Counted from the stretch's first letter, positions 7,876 to 17,517 are shown. The stretch: 64,000 nucleotides of DNA from Rhizobacter sp. OV335 (GCF_900142965.1 NZ_FRCQ01000009.1:124001-188000); one strand, 5' to 3'. The notes: generated from the letters alone by a model not told the origin. Numbers and translations are program-made.

Positions 7876-9411
7876 ATGACCTTTATCACCCACGACGTCC
7901 TGATCGTCGGGGCCGGCGCTGCCGGCCTGACCCTGGCCCTCGAGCTGGCGCGCCGCAAGCTGCCGTTCCGCCTGATCGAGAAGCTCGAACACCCGTTTGC
8001 CGGCTCGCGCGGCAAGGGCATCCAGCCTCGCACGCAGGAGATCTTCGAGGATCTCGGCGTCATCGACCGCCTGGTGGCAGCGGGGGGCCTCTACCCACCG
8101 CCGCGGGCGTACCGCGAGGACGGCACGTTCGAAGACTCGCCGTCGGCAACTGCCACTGACGCCCGGCCCGGCGAACCGTACAACCTCCCGCTGATGGTGC
8201 CGCAGTTCCTGACGGAACGCGTGCTCCGGGAGCGGCTGCGCGAACTCGGGCATGCGCCCGAATTTGCGTGCGAATTGACCGCATTCGAGCAGGACGACGA
8301 CGGCGTGACCGCCCGCCTGGCCGGCCCGCGCGGCGACGAGGTGCTGCGGGTGCGCTACCTCGTCGGCGCAGACGGCGGCCGCAGCTTCGTGCGGCGTGCG
8401 CTGGGCATCGGCTTCGAAGGCAAGACGCTCGGGGTCCGCGCGGTGGTGGCCGACCTCCTGCTGCACGGGCTGGGCCGCGATGCGTGGCATCGATTCAATG
8501 ACGGCTCGATGGAGCGCCAGATGTCGCTCTGCCCGCTGGCCGGCACCGAGCTCTTCCAGCTGCAGGCGCCGGTGCCGATGCAGGGCGAGGTGGCCGTGAC
8601 CGCCGCGGCGCTGAACGACATGGTCGCCAGCCGCACCGGCCGCGCCGATATCGTGATCGACGAGGTGCGCTGGGCTTCCGTCTACGAGATGAACGCGCGG
8701 CTGGCGGACCGCTACCGCGTCGGCCGGGCGCTGCTGATCGGGGACGCCGCGCACACGCATCCGCCGACCGGCGGGCAGGGCCTGAACACCAGCATCCAGG
8801 ATGCGTGCAACCTGGCATGGAAACTCGCCGCGGTGTTGCGCGGCGCGCCCGCGTCGCTGCTGGACACCTATGAGGAGGAGCGGCGTCCGATCGCGGCCGA
8901 GATGCTCGGCATGGCCACGCGTCTGCTGCGTGAAGCGTCGCAAGGACCGATGCGGCGCGGCCGCGAGGTCAAGCAGCTCGACATCAGCCATGCCGGCTCG
9001 TCGCTCGCGCTCGACAGGTGCGCGGGAGGCCGGGCGGTTGCCGCCGGTGACCGCGCGCCCGACGCCCTGTGCCGTGGCGCGGGCGGGTTGCCGCGCCGCC
9101 TGTTCGAGCTGTTCCGGGGCACGCATTGGACCCTGTTGTGCCACGGGCCGCTCGATGCGGCATCTGCCCCGCCGGCGCGGGCCGGCCTGCACAGGCACGT
9201 CGTCGGCGAGACCGGCGACATCCTGGATGTGCACGGTGAGTTCCGTGCCCACTATGGCGTCGAGCCCGGCGATTGGGTGCTGGTGCGTCCCGACGGCTAC
9301 ATCGGCGCGATGCTCACCTCGGGCGATGCAATCGCGCTCGAGACGTTCCTGGGCGCGGTGGGCCTGGGCGTCAGCGCGCCCACACCAGCGCGCTGTCGGC
9401 CAGGCGCCTGA
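7876..9411 (+). CDS. FAD-dependent aromatic hydroxylase (PheA/TfdB family)
   Basis: 511-aa flavoprotein monooxygenase that probably hydroxylates a phenolic or related aromatic compound using NAD(P)H and oxygen. The ATG at 7876 follows AAAGGA and begins the conserved FAD-binding strand. Motifs are GAGAAG (residues 11-16), the DG motif GADGGRSFVRRALG, and the GD motif GDAAHTHPPTGGQGLN. The C-terminal third carries the thioredoxin-like tail of this family (LVRPDGYIGAML). The 3' end overlaps the convergent MarR gene by 41 bp. The promoter and inverted repeats upstream suggest repression relieved by an aromatic inducer. Confidence 0.9.
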   Translation: MTFITHDVLIVGAGAAGLTLALELARRKLPFRLIEKLEHPFAGSRGKGIQPRTQEIFEDLGVIDRLVAAGGLYPPPRAYREDGTFEDSPSATATDARPGEPYNLPLMVPQFLTERVLRERLRELGHAPEFACELTAFEQDDDGVTARLAGPRGDEVLRVRYLVGADGGRSFVRRALGIGFEGKTLGVRAVVADLLLHGLGRDAWHRFNDGSMERQMSLCPLAGTELFQLQAPVPMQGEVAVTAAALNDMVASRTGRADIVIDEVRWASVYEMNARLADRYRVGRALLIGDAAHTHPPTGGQGLNTSIQDACNLAWKLAAVLRGAPASLLDTYEEERRPIAAEMLGMATRLLREASQGPMRRGREVKQLDISHAGSSLALDRCAGGRAVAAGDRAPDALCRGAGGLPRRLFELFRGTHWTLLCHGPLDAASAPPARAGLHRHVVGETGDILDVHGEFRAHYGVEPGDWVLVRPDGYIGAMLTSGDAIALETFLGAVGLGVSAPTPARCRPGA

Positions 9412-9847
9412 GCAGCAGTGCCAGGCGCTGCACGTCCTCGTCGGACCAGTCGGTGAGCATGGCCGTCACGACGCGGTTGCGGGCCGTGTCGATCTCACTC
9501 ACCATCTCGCGGCCCTTGTCGGTGATCAAGGCCTCGTTGACGCGCGCATCGGCCGATGAGGGGCGGCGCACGATCAGCTCCTGTGCCTGCAGCTTGCTCA
9601 CCTGGCGGCTGACGGTGGTGTAGTCGCGCCCCGTGCGGTCGGCCAGCTCCATGACACCGACCGGTCCCAGCCGGTCGATCCCGATCAGCAGCGAGAACAA
9701 GGTGCTGTCGAGCTCGATGCCGGCCTCCTTCACCATCTCGGCGTCGCGCTGCGGCTGGTTGATGATCCCGACGAGGTCGACCAGTGCGCCGTGCAGCATC
9801 CGGATCTCGCGGTCGATGGATTTCCGGGGGGGCTTCTTCTGCGCCAT
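9371..9847 (-). CDS. MarR family transcriptional regulator
   Basis: 158-aa winged-helix regulator from the ATG at 9847 (MAQKKPPRKSIDREIRML). The MarR DNA-binding core is visible as DRTGRDYTTVSRQVSKL with the wing RRPSSADARVNE. An upstream in-frame ATG at 9895 would add a Pro-rich tail with no family match. The gene is tail-to-tail with the FAD hydroxylase and overlaps its last 41 bp. MarR proteins often respond to phenolic ligands, so it is a good candidate to bind the inverted repeats at 7776-7825. Confidence 0.88.
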   Translation of the reverse strand: MAQKKPPRKSIDREIRMLHGALVDLVGIINQPQRDAEMVKEAGIELDSTLFSLLIGIDRLGPVGVMELADRTGRDYTTVSRQVSKLQAQELIVRRPSSADARVNEALITDKGREMVSEIDTARNRVVTAMLTDWSDEDVQRLALLLRRLADSALVWAR

Positions 9848-9975
9848 GCTGCGGGGCGGTGGAGGGGAATGCGTGAAGCTTACATGCAATGTCACACGTC
9901 GGACGGACTGTCCGCGGCGCCAAGCTGAAGCTGCCCACCTCGGGCCACGTGTCGAGCCCGGTTCGAATCAGCCTG

Positions 9976-10854
9976 CTAAGGGGTGCCGCTCAGCCAGCGC
10001 CGCGCCACGCGAGAAGCCGGGTGCCCGGCGTGCCCGACCACGTTGTAGCGGGGCGGCTCGAAGTGGTGCTCGGCGGTGAACGGAGCGCGGAAGCGGCTGG
10101 CATCGGCTTCTGGCGAGGCCACGAAGAAAGCGTTGATCCCCAAGGCATCGCAGCCCACCAGGTTCATTTGCTTGGAGGTACCGATCTGCTCCAGCGCCTT
10201 CAGGCTGGCACCGAACCAATTGCTGCCATCCCACACGCCACTGGGGGCGTAGGGCACTTCCAGCGGCACGGCGGCCGGGAGCGAGGCGTTGTATTCGATG
10301 CACACCACGCGCGCGCGTTGCGTCAAGGCGCGCCAGACATGTGAGGTGTTCTGATCGATGTCCAGCGACAGGAAATCAAACTCCTGCGGCACGCCGGCGT
10401 CTTGCAGGAGTGCTGAGATGGTTTCTGCGGTGACGAGCGACTCGACCAGGCGCAAATGCCCCGAAGCAATGAACTGGGCGAAGGTGTCGCGGGCGCGTTG
10501 CGCGAACTCGGCGCTGCCTTCGACCCACACGCCGCGCCAACCCTGCTCCAGCAGAAAGCGGGTGTTGTTCTCTTGGCCGTCGCCGATGCCGATCTCGACA
10601 AAGAAGCGGTCTCGCGTGCCGATGCGCCTGAAGGTTTCGGCAATGATGCCGTCTTCCCCGTTCTGGCTGTACACCTGGGCTTGATGGCGCGCCAACCCGA
10701 GAGGGTCTGCATAGCGGCCATCGGCACCCATGATTCCTTGTGTGAGGCTGGCCAATGCCGCCTCCTTGCCGACCCAGGTGTTGCTGGCCACACGACCCAG
10801 CCAGGCACGCGGGCTGACGACCTTGGATTTTTTACGGAACAGTTTGTCGAACAT
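9976..10854 (-). CDS. FkbM-like SAM-dependent methyltransferase-type protein
   Basis: 292-aa protein starting MFDKLFRKKSK at 10854. The core resembles FkbM/class I methyltransferase-like proteins. FFVEIGIGDGQENN fits a glycine-rich SAM site, GWRGVWVEGS fits the second acidic strand, and FDFLSLDIDQNTSHVW fits the third. Such proteins are often found in surface-polysaccharide regions and methylate sugars, but this one stands alone. Codon use is less GC-extreme than in the flanking genes and it sits next to the SRP RNA, so it may be a recent insertion. The substrate is unknown. Confidence 0.65.
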   Translation of the reverse strand: MFDKLFRKKSKVVSPRAWLGRVASNTWVGKEAALASLTQGIMGADGRYADPLGLARHQAQVYSQNGEDGIIAETFRRIGTRDRFFVEIGIGDGQENNTRFLLEQGWRGVWVEGSAEFAQRARDTFAQFIASGHLRLVESLVTAETISALLQDAGVPQEFDFLSLDIDQNTSHVWRALTQRARVVCIEYNASLPAAVPLEVPYAPSGVWDGSNWFGASLKALEQIGTSKQMNLVGCDALGINAFFVASPEADASRFRAPFTAEHHFEPPRYNVVGHAGHPASRVARRWLSGTP

Positions 10855-10989
10855 GCAGTTGCGGCTCCCTCGGGCCAGGCAGTAGGGCAAAAGCCTGGAT
10901 TGTGGGCCCAGCCGGCGCCGGGAAAGGGCCGGTCACTGCGGGAACCCGCATGAACATTGGGGAGGAGGGAGGAGGGTGGGATAGGTGAC

Positions 10990-11078
10990 GAGCCTTACCC
11001 CCGGCACTGGTCGCAACAGTTAGGGCTGCTTCGTTCCCGACCTGACCCGTTTGGCCGTGCTTCCATGCGGGGAGGCCC
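10990..11078 (-). ncRNA. ffs: Small signal recognition particle RNA (4.5S RNA)
   Basis: On the minus strand the highly conserved apical domain reads GGTCAGGTCGGGAACGAAGC, with the GGAA tetraloop closed by G-C instead of the C-G of E. coli. The 5' end GGGCCTCCCCG pairs with the 3' end CGGGGGTAAGGCTC. This gives the long single hairpin of bacterial small SRP RNA, about 90 nt. It binds Ffh to target nascent membrane proteins. It lies near dnaX, as in many bacteria, but is transcribed away from it. End positions are accurate to a few bases. Confidence 0.92.
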
Positions 11079-11088
11079 GTCGCCGCGG

Positions 11089-11118
11089 ATTGTAGGCGAC
11101 GGGCAGAGCCCTTCTCAG
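11089..11118 (-). promoter_or_regulatory. Putative sigma-70 promoter of ffs
   Basis: On the minus strand a -10 TACAAT (11094-11089) lies about 10 bp before the RNA 5' end. A partial -35 CTGAGA (11118-11113) sits 18 bp upstream and overlaps the stop codon of the preceding AIR-synthase-like gene. Position relative to the RNA start is the main support. Confidence 0.55.
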
Positions 11119-12236
11119 CGCAGCTGCAAAGAATCGTCGCCGAACTCGATGTTCAGCGGCTCGATCAGCAGCCGCTTCGGCCCGGCCTCGACCGCGCCTG
11201 CCACCATCGCCTTCACGCCCGCGGCCTGCGCCACCTCCACCGTGCGCTGCGCATCTTCCGCCTTCACGAAGATCGCAAACCCCGCGCCCATGTTCAGCGT
11301 GCTGTACGCCTCTTGATCATCCTGCTTCGCATGCTGCTGGATGAACTTCAGCACCGGCGTCACCTCGGGCACGCTGTGGATGCGGTACGTGTGCGTCGCC
11401 GGGTGCCGCAGCAGCTTGCGCCAGCCGTGCCCGGTGATGTTGGCGCAGTAGTGCGGCTGGATGCCGGCCTTGTAGAGCGCCTCGGTCACCGGCGAATACA
11501 GCACCGTCGGCGCCAGCAGCGCCTCGCCGTAGCTCAGCCCCGGAGACACCTCGGTCAGATACCCCTTCGGCAGACGCTCCACCAGCTTGCGCGCCAGGCT
11601 CAGCCCGTTCGCATGGATGCCGCTCGACGCCAGCAGCACGATCGCATCGCCCGGCGCCAGCTTGTCGCCGACCGACAGCCGCTCCTTCGGGTTGATCAGC
11701 CCCGTGCAGCTCGCCGCCAGGTCGATGCGCCCGTCGGCCACGATGCCCGCGAGCGCCGGCGTCTCGCCGCCGCCCCAGGCCACCTGGCAGGTGTCGCACG
11801 CGGCCTTCCAGCCTTCCACCAGCGCCTGCGCGCGCTGCGCGTCGGAGAACCAGTCGGAGCCGCCGGCCGCCCAGTAGGCCTGCACCACCAGCGGCGTCGC
11901 GCCCACCGTGATCAGGTCGTTGATCGCCATCGCGATCGTGTCCTGCGCAATGCCGGCGTAGTAGCTCTTGCCGGTCAGCGCCTTCATCTCGTCGGCCACC
12001 AGCGCCTTCGAGCCCAGGCATTCGACGATCGACGCCAGATAGAACGGCCCCACGTCCACCACGTAAGCCGATTCGCCGCGCGAGGCCTCGACTTCGGTGA
12101 ACCCGTGCACCGCCAGGTGGGCGCCGGTGGCCTTCGCGGCGCGCTGCGCGGCCACCTTCAGCGGGTCGATCAGGTCGTAGTTGACGCCGGCCTGTTCGTA
12201 GCTGAGCGTGTCGGGGGAAGCAGGGGTGGATTTCAT
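11115..12236 (-). CDS. AIR synthase-related (PurM-like) protein
   Basis: 373-aa member of the PurM/AIR synthase fold, from the ATG at 12236 (MKSTPASPDTLSYEQAGVNYDLIDP). The first domain has AINDLITVGATPLVVQAYWA and GGGETPALAGIV. These correspond to the PurM segments [20 protein letters not shown] and GGETAEMPG. The second domain has ANITGHGWRKLLR, like the PurM TGGG region. The PurM nucleotide loop DGVGTK is replaced by ECLGSKALV, and the usual Gly-rich loop before it is missing. It may be a true but divergent phosphoribosylformylglycinamidine cyclo-ligase or a paralogue with another ATP-dependent reaction. It converges on the SRP RNA region and is divergent from dnaX. Confidence 0.75.
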   Translation of the reverse strand: MKSTPASPDTLSYEQAGVNYDLIDPLKVAAQRAAKATGAHLAVHGFTEVEASRGESAYVVDVGPFYLASIVECLGSKALVADEMKALTGKSYYAGIAQDTIAMAINDLITVGATPLVVQAYWAAGGSDWFSDAQRAQALVEGWKAACDTCQVAWGGGETPALAGIVADGRIDLAASCTGLINPKERLSVGDKLAPGDAIVLLASSGIHANGLSLARKLVERLPKGYLTEVSPGLSYGEALLAPTVLYSPVTEALYKAGIQPHYCANITGHGWRKLLRHPATHTYRIHSVPEVTPVLKFIQQHAKQDDQEAYSTLNMGAGFAIFVKAEDAQRTVEVAQAAGVKAMVAGAVEAGPKRLLIEPLNIEFGDDSLQLR

Positions 12237-12332
12237 CGGAGCAGCAAGGTCGAAACCGCGATTATCGGATACCACCGGCCCACGCTCGTCCGCCCCCCGG
12301 CCGAGGGTGTCGGGCCCCCGTAGAATGCCCCG

Positions 12333-14222
12333 ATGTCCTATCTCGTCCTGGCCCGCAAATACCGCCCGCGTGACTTCGAAGGCCTCGTCGGCCAGGAGCA
12401 CGTCGTGCAGGCGCTGGCCAACGCGCTGACGCAGCAACGCCTGCACCACGCCTACCTGTTCACCGGCACGCGCGGCGTCGGCAAGACCACCGTCTCGCGC
12501 ATCCTCGCGAAATCGCTCAACTGCACCGGCGCCGACGGGCAGGGCACCATCACCGCCCGGCCCTGCGGCGTCTGCGATGCCTGCCGCGACATCGACAGCG
12601 GCCGCTTCGTCGACTACGTCGAGCTCGATGCGGCCTCGAACCGCGGCGTCGAAGAGATCTCGCAGCTGCTCGACCAGGCCGTCTACAAGCCGGTGGTCGG
12701 CCGCTTCAAGGTCTACATGATCGACGAAGTGCACATGCTGTCGAACACCGCGTTCAACGCGATGCTGAAGACGCTCGAGGAGCCGCCCGACTACCTGAAG
12801 TTCGTCCTCGCGACGACCGACCCGCAGAAGGTGCCGCCCACCGTGCTGTCGCGCTGCCTGCAGTTCAACCTGCGGCCGATGGCGCCGCAGACGGTGCAGG
12901 AGCACCTTGCGACGGTGCTGAACGCCGAGCAGATTGAGGCCGAACCCGGCGCGCTGCGGCTGCTGGCGCGTGCCGCCCGCGGTTCGATGCGCGATGCGCT
13001 GTCGCTCACCGACCAGGCCATCGCATTCGGCGCCGGTGCCTTGCTCGAAGCGGGCGTGCGCCAGATGTTGGGCGCGGTCGACCGCAGCCATGCGGTGCGG
13101 CTGGTCGAGGCGCTGGCCGCCGGCGATGGCGCCGACGTGGTCGCCACCGTCGACGGGCTGCGCTCGCTCGGCCTGTCGTGCAGCGGCACGCTCGAAGAGA
13201 TCGCCACGTTGCTGCAGCAGATGGCCGTGCTGCAGGCGGTGCCGTCCGCGGCCGACGAGAGCGATCCCGACACGCCCGCCGTGCAGCGCCTGGCCGCGCT
13301 GCTGGCGCCCGACGAGACGCAGTTGCTCTACAGCATCGTGCTGCACGGTCGCGCCGAACTGGGCCTCGCGCCCGACGAATACAGCGGCCTCGTGATGGTG
13401 CTGCTGCGCCTGCTGGCCTTCAAGCCGGGCGGCACGCCGGCCCCGCGCCGCGAGGCCCCGGCGATGGTCAGCGGCCGCAGCAGCGTGGCCGTGGTGCCGG
13501 CGGCTGTAGCTGCGTCCGCGGCGCCTGTGCGACGCCCGCCGCCGGTCGTCGCGGCGCCGCCAGTGCGGCCTGTGCTTGCGCCGCCTGCCATCGCCAGGCC
13601 GCCCGCTGCGGCCACGCCGGTGCAGGCTCGCCCCGCGGCGCGCCCCGAGGTTCGCGACAACGAGCCGCCGCCCTGGCTCGACGTGCCCTTCGACGACGAA
13701 CCGGGCGGTTCGTCGGCCCCGATGCCTGAGCCCGAAGACGAGCCGCGGGCGCGCAGCGCGGCACCGTCCGCGCCGGTCCCGGTGCCGATGGCCGCGACCC
13801 CGGTGCCGAGCGTCGATCGCACGCCGCTCGGCGACCGCTGGAACGACACCGTCATGCAGATGGTGCAGGCCAATGCGATCGGCGCGCTGGTGCGCGAACT
13901 GGCGCTGCAAGGCCAGTGCATCGCCGTCGACGAGCAGGGCGCCGAGCAGGTCTGGCGCCTGCGTGTCGAGCGCGAGACGCTGCGCGCCGACGTGCAGCGC
14001 AACAAGCTGCAGGCGGCGCTCGCCACGCAACTCGGGCGCCCGGTGCGGCTCGAGGTCGAGCCCGGCGTGCCCACCGATTCACCGGCCTTGCGCGCTGCCG
14101 CCGAGCGCGCGCGCCGCCAGGCCGAGGCCGAACAGATCATCCACAACGACCCGCTGGTGCAGGCCCTGATGCAGCAGTTCAAGACGGCGCGCATCGTGCC
14201 CGGCTCGGTCAAACCCCACTGA
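12333..14222 (+). CDS. dnaX: DNA polymerase III subunit gamma/tau
   Basis: 629-aa clamp-loader ATPase. The start is [21 protein letters not shown], as in the family. Walker A is GTRGVGKTT, the zinc module has [13 protein letters not shown], and Walker B/sensor regions include [11 protein letters not shown] Pro/Ala-rich linker occupies about residues 365-495, followed by the tau-specific polymerase-binding region. No clear A-rich slippery heptamer was seen for making a short gamma form. A TAGAAT hexamer ends 6 nt before the ATG with no Shine-Dalgarno, so the transcript may be leaderless. It begins the dnaX-ybaB-recR recombination and replication operon. Confidence 0.97.
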   Translation: MSYLVLARKYRPRDFEGLVGQEHVVQALANALTQQRLHHAYLFTGTRGVGKTTVSRILAKSLNCTGADGQGTITARPCGVCDACRDIDSGRFVDYVELDAASNRGVEEISQLLDQAVYKPVVGRFKVYMIDEVHMLSNTAFNAMLKTLEEPPDYLKFVLATTDPQKVPPTVLSRCLQFNLRPMAPQTVQEHLATVLNAEQIEAEPGALRLLARAARGSMRDALSLTDQAIAFGAGALLEAGVRQMLGAVDRSHAVRLVEALAAGDGADVVATVDGLRSLGLSCSGTLEEIATLLQQMAVLQAVPSAADESDPDTPAVQRLAALLAPDETQLLYSIVLHGRAELGLAPDEYSGLVMVLLRLLAFKPGGTPAPRREAPAMVSGRSSVAVVPAAVAASAAPVRRPPPVVAAPPVRPVLAPPAIARPPAAATPVQARPAARPEVRDNEPPPWLDVPFDDEPGGSSAPMPEPEDEPRARSAAPSAPVPVPMAATPVPSVDRTPLGDRWNDTVMQMVQANAIGALVRELALQGQCIAVDEQGAEQVWRLRVERETLRADVQRNKLQAALATQLGRPVRLEVEPGVPTDSPALRAAAERARRQAEAEQIIHNDPLVQALMQQFKTARIVPGSVKPH

Positions 14223-14241
14223 AACACGAGGACCCCACACC

Positions 14242-14568
14242 ATGATGAAGAACCAACTCGCCGGCCTGATGAAGCAGGCCCAGGCGATGCAGGACAACCT
14301 GAAGAAGGCGCAGGAAGAACTCGCCCACATCGAGGTCGAAGGCCAGTCCGGCGCCGGCCTCGTGAAGGTCACGATGACCTGCAAGCACGACGTGAAGCGC
14401 GTCGTGATCGACCCGAGCCTGCTGGCCGACGACAAGGACATGCTCGAAGACCTGGTCGCTGCCGCCTTCAACGACGGCATCCGCCGCGCCGAAGAGGTGT
14501 CGGCCGAGAAGATGGGCAAGCTGACCGCCGGCATGCCGCTGCCCCCGGGCATGAAGTTCCCGTTCTGA
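14242..14568 (+). CDS. YbaB/EbfC family nucleoid-associated protein
   Basis: 108-aa DNA-binding protein of the YbaB family. The sequence runs [17 protein letters not shown], then helix-strand segments ending with the usual [12 protein letters not shown]. It forms dimers that coat DNA. It lies 19 bp after dnaX and 3 bp before recR, the conserved dnaX-ybaB-recR order. Confidence 0.96.
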   Translation: MMKNQLAGLMKQAQAMQDNLKKAQEELAHIEVEGQSGAGLVKVTMTCKHDVKRVVIDPSLLADDKDMLEDLVAAAFNDGIRRAEEVSAEKMGKLTAGMPLPPGMKFPF

Positions 14569-14571
14569 TCC

Positions 14572-15159
14572 GTGGCCGAGCCTGCACTGGATGGATTGAT
14601 CGAAGCGCTGCGCCGCCTGCCCGGCGTCGGGCAGAAGTCCGCGCAGCGCATGGCCTTCCACCTGCTGCAGCATGACCGCGATGGCGCGGCGCGCATCGCC
14701 GCGTCGCTGCAGAAGGCGATGGCCGACGTGCGCCACTGCGAACGCTGCCACACCTTCACCGAAGGCGCGATCTGCAGCACCTGCGCCGATGAGCGGCGCG
14801 ATGCGCGGCTGCTGTGCGTCGTCGAGACGCCGGCCGACCAGGCGGCGCTCGAGCGCACCGGCAGCTACAAGGGGCTGTACTTCGTGCTGATGGGGCGATT
14901 GAGCCCGCTCGATGGTGTCGGTGCGCGCGACATCGGCCTCGCGCAGCTGATCGAGCGCGCCACCGACGGCTCGGTCAAGGAAGTGATCGTCGCGACCAAC
15001 TTCACCGCCGAAGGCGAAGCCACCGCGCACGTGATCGGCGAGACGCTCAAATCACGCGGCTTGCGCGTCACGCGCCTGGCGCGCGGCGTGCCGATCGGCA
15101 GCGAACTCGAATACGTCGACCTGGGCACGATCGCCCATGCGTTGAGCGATCGGCGCTAG
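14572..15159 (+). CDS. recR: Recombination mediator protein RecR
   Basis: 195-aa RecR, which with RecO/RecF loads RecA at gaps. The start is a GTG three bases after the ybaB stop. It has an HhH region ([17 protein letters not shown]), a Cys4 zinc finger (CERCHTF and CSTC), and a Toprim domain ([19 protein letters not shown]) with [12 protein letters not shown]. Length matches the family of about 200 aa. Operon position with dnaX and ybaB supports the call. Confidence 0.97.
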   Translation: MAEPALDGLIEALRRLPGVGQKSAQRMAFHLLQHDRDGAARIAASLQKAMADVRHCERCHTFTEGAICSTCADERRDARLLCVVETPADQAALERTGSYKGLYFVLMGRLSPLDGVGARDIGLAQLIERATDGSVKEVIVATNFTAEGEATAHVIGETLKSRGLRVTRLARGVPIGSELEYVDLGTIAHALSDRR

Positions 15160-15175
15160 GAACGGGGCAGGGGTC

Positions 15176-16747
15176 TCAGCGCTTCGCGACCCGCGTGGTC
15201 CGCTTGGCGGCCGGCCGATGCGCCTTCGACGCCGTGCGCACCGGCTTGCGCGCCGTCGCCTTGCTCGCGACGAACACGTACACCGTCTGCCCCGGCTTGA
15301 AGTTCGCGCCGACCGTGGTCTTGTTCCACAGCGCCACCTGCGCCGCGCTCACGCGGTAGCGCTGCGCGACCGTGGCCACGCTCTCGCGCTTGCCGGCCTT
15401 CAGCGCCATGCGGCGCAGCGCCGGCGATTCGGACACCAGCGACATCATCGCGTTGTCCGCCAGGTGCTCCGACACATCGGTCTGGCGGCTCTCGGCACGC
15501 GGCACCAGCAGCGTCGACCCGGCCCGCACCAGCATGCGCGGCGGGATGTTGTTGACCTCGCGCAACTGCTCCTCGGTCATCCCCACCTGCTTGGCCGCAT
15601 CGGCCGGGCGCAGCGTGCGCGGTGCGACCCAGGCCGTCCAGGTGGCCAGCGGGCCGCGGTGCTCGCCGATGCTGCGCACGAACTGGGCCGCGTTGTCGTA
15701 GGGCAGCAGCAGCTGCGGCGTGCCGGCCGCCAGGATCACCGGCCGGTTCATCTGCGGGTTCAGCGTCTGGAACTCGTCGTGCGACACGCCGGCCAGCCGC
15801 ACCGCGAGCGCGACGTCGATGTCGCGCTCGATCGGCACGCTGAGGAAGTACGGGTGGTTGTCGAGCGACGGCAGCGCCAGCAGGTAGGTCTCCGGGTGCA
15901 GCACGATGTTCTTCACCGCCTGCAGCTTCGGCACGTAGTACGCCGTCTCGTTCGGCATCTTCAGGCTGAGGTAGTCGGTCGGCTTGCCGGCGCGCCGGTT
16001 GCGCGCGATGGCGCGCTGCACGTTGCCTTCGCCCCAGTTGTAGGCGGCGAGCGCCAGGTGCCAGTCGCCGAACATGTCGTGCAGCCGGGCCAGGTAGTCG
16101 AGCGCGGCGCGCGTCGAGTCGAGCACCGAACGGCGGTCGTCGCGGAACACGTTCTGCTTCAGCGAGAAGGTGCTGCCGGTCGCCGGCATGAACTGCCACA
16201 TGCCCGAGGCCTTGGCCGACGACACCGCCTGCGGGTTGAACGCGCTCTCGACGAAGGGCAGCAGCGCCAGCTCGGTCGGCATGCCGCGGCGCTCGACCTC
16301 CTCGACGATGTGGAACAGGTAGCGGCTGCCGCGCTCGGTCATGCGCTGCACGTAGTCGGGCCGCGAGGCATACCAGCGCTCGGCGGTGCGCACCTGGTCG
16401 GTGTCGAGGTCGGGCATCGCGTAGCCGTGACGCAAGCGCGCCCACAGGTCGATGGTCGCGGTGGGCGCGTCCAGGTCGACCTTCTCTTCAGGGCGCAGCG
16501 GGTCGATCGGCGGTGCGACGGCCGGGCCTTCGGCGACGGTGCTGCCGTCCACCCCCGAGGCGGCCGACGCCGGGGCGCTGGCCGCGGCCGACACCTCGGG
16601 TGCGGAGGCGGCGGAGGCTGCGCCTTCGACGCCACCCCCGGTGGTGGTGGTCGTGGCACACGCGGCCAGCAGCGCCAGCACGGCGAACAGGCCCAGGCCG
16701 CAGCCTCGTCGCAGGATCAGGGGCGGCGTCAAGCTCAGGTCGGTCAT
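15176..16747 (-). CDS. mltD: Membrane-bound lytic murein transglycosylase D with LysM repeats
   Basis: 523-aa lipoprotein that cleaves peptidoglycan glycan strands. It starts at 16747 with a signal and lipobox (ALLAACATTTT). The SLT domain has the catalytic Glu in LPFVESAFNP, then SGMWQFMPATG and ALAAYNWGEGNVQRAI. Two LysM-like segments follow (about residues 360-410 and 455-500), and a basic Lys/Arg tail ends the protein. Its ATG overlaps the gloB stop in TGATG, so it is probably translationally coupled to gloB. Confidence 0.93.
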   Translation of the reverse strand: MTDLSLTPPLILRRGCGLGLFAVLALLAACATTTTTGGGVEGAASAASAPEVSAAASAPASAASGVDGSTVAEGPAVAPPIDPLRPEEKVDLDAPTATIDLWARLRHGYAMPDLDTDQVRTAERWYASRPDYVQRMTERGSRYLFHIVEEVERRGMPTELALLPFVESAFNPQAVSSAKASGMWQFMPATGSTFSLKQNVFRDDRRSVLDSTRAALDYLARLHDMFGDWHLALAAYNWGEGNVQRAIARNRRAGKPTDYLSLKMPNETAYYVPKLQAVKNIVLHPETYLLALPSLDNHPYFLSVPIERDIDVALAVRLAGVSHDEFQTLNPQMNRPVILAAGTPQLLLPYDNAAQFVRSIGEHRGPLATWTAWVAPRTLRPADAAKQVGMTEEQLREVNNIPPRMLVRAGSTLLVPRAESRQTDVSEHLADNAMMSLVSESPALRRMALKAGKRESVATVAQRYRVSAAQVALWNKTTVGANFKPGQTVYVFVASKATARKPVRTASKAHRPAAKRTTRVAKR

Positions 16748-17517
16748 CAGAAGTTGTTTTTCCAGTGGCGCAGCGCAGCCAGCACGTCGACTTCGTCGTC
16801 GGGCCGGGCGCCGCGGGTGGCGGCGGCAGCAGCCACCTCGGGTTGCGCACAGCGCATGAAGGGATTGATGCGGCGCTCTTGCGCGATCGAGCTCGGCAGC
16901 GTCGCGCGGCCGTCGGCGCGCAGCGCTTCGCAGCGGGCGGTGTAGTCGAGCAGGTCGCGGTTGTGTGGCTCGACGGCGCGGGCGAACTTCAGGTTCGACA
17001 GCGTGTACTCGTGCGCGCAGCACACCCGCGTGTCGCCGGGCAGCGCGGCCAGGCGCGACAGCGAGTGGTGCATCTGCGCCGGCGTGCCTTCGAAGAGCCG
17101 GCCGCAGCCGCCGGAGAACAGGGTGTCGCCGCAGAAGAGGATCGGTGCATCGCCGTCGCTCGCCGCGCAGAAATAGGCGATGTGGCCGGCGGTGTGCCCC
17201 GGCACGTCGATCACCTCGAAGCGCTGGCCGAGCCAGTCGACGGCATCGCCGTCGTTCAGCGGTGTGAAGGGGGTCGGGATCTTCTCGCGCGCCGGTCCGT
17301 ACACCGGGCCTTGCAGGCGGGGCCGCAGCGCATCGACGCCGCCGACATGGTCGCCATGGTGATGGGTCACTAGAATCGCCGACAGCCTCAGGCCCTGTGC
17401 GTCCAGCGCTTGCTCCACCGGTGCCGATTCACCCGGATCGACGACGAGAGCCTGCCGGCCATCGTGAAGCATCCAGATGTAGTTATCGGCGAAGGCTGGC
17501 AGGGCAAGCAGTTTCAT
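16747..17517 (-). CDS. gloB: Hydroxyacylglutathione hydrolase (glyoxalase II)
   Basis: 256-aa metallo-beta-lactamase-fold enzyme that hydrolyses S-D-lactoylglutathione in methylglyoxal detoxification. The N-terminus [17 protein letters not shown] is characteristic, so the start at 17517 is secure. The metal site is [10 protein letters not shown], with VPGHTAGHI and [13 protein letters not shown] supplying further ligands. It is divergent from the adjacent methyltransferase gene, and the two start codons overlap by two bases. The promoter must therefore lie inside the opposing gene. Confidence 0.96.
   Translation of the reverse strand: MKLLALPAFADNYIWMLHDGRQALVVDPGESAPVEQALDAQGLRLSAILVTHHHGDHVGGVDALRPRLQGPVYGPAREKIPTPFTPLNDGDAVDWLGQRFEVIDVPGHTAGHIAYFCAASDGDAPILFCGDTLFSGGCGRLFEGTPAQMHHSLSRLAALPGDTRVCCAHEYTLSNLKFARAVEPHNRDLLDYTARCEALRADGRATLPSSIAQERRINPFMRCAQPEVAAAAATRGARPDDEVDVLAALRHWKNNF

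Noticed and set aside
12237-14030. Upstream extension of the AIR-synthase-like frame across dnaX
   Set aside because: The extension is antisense to dnaX, and its composition is non-protein-like. The family start is the ATG at 12236.
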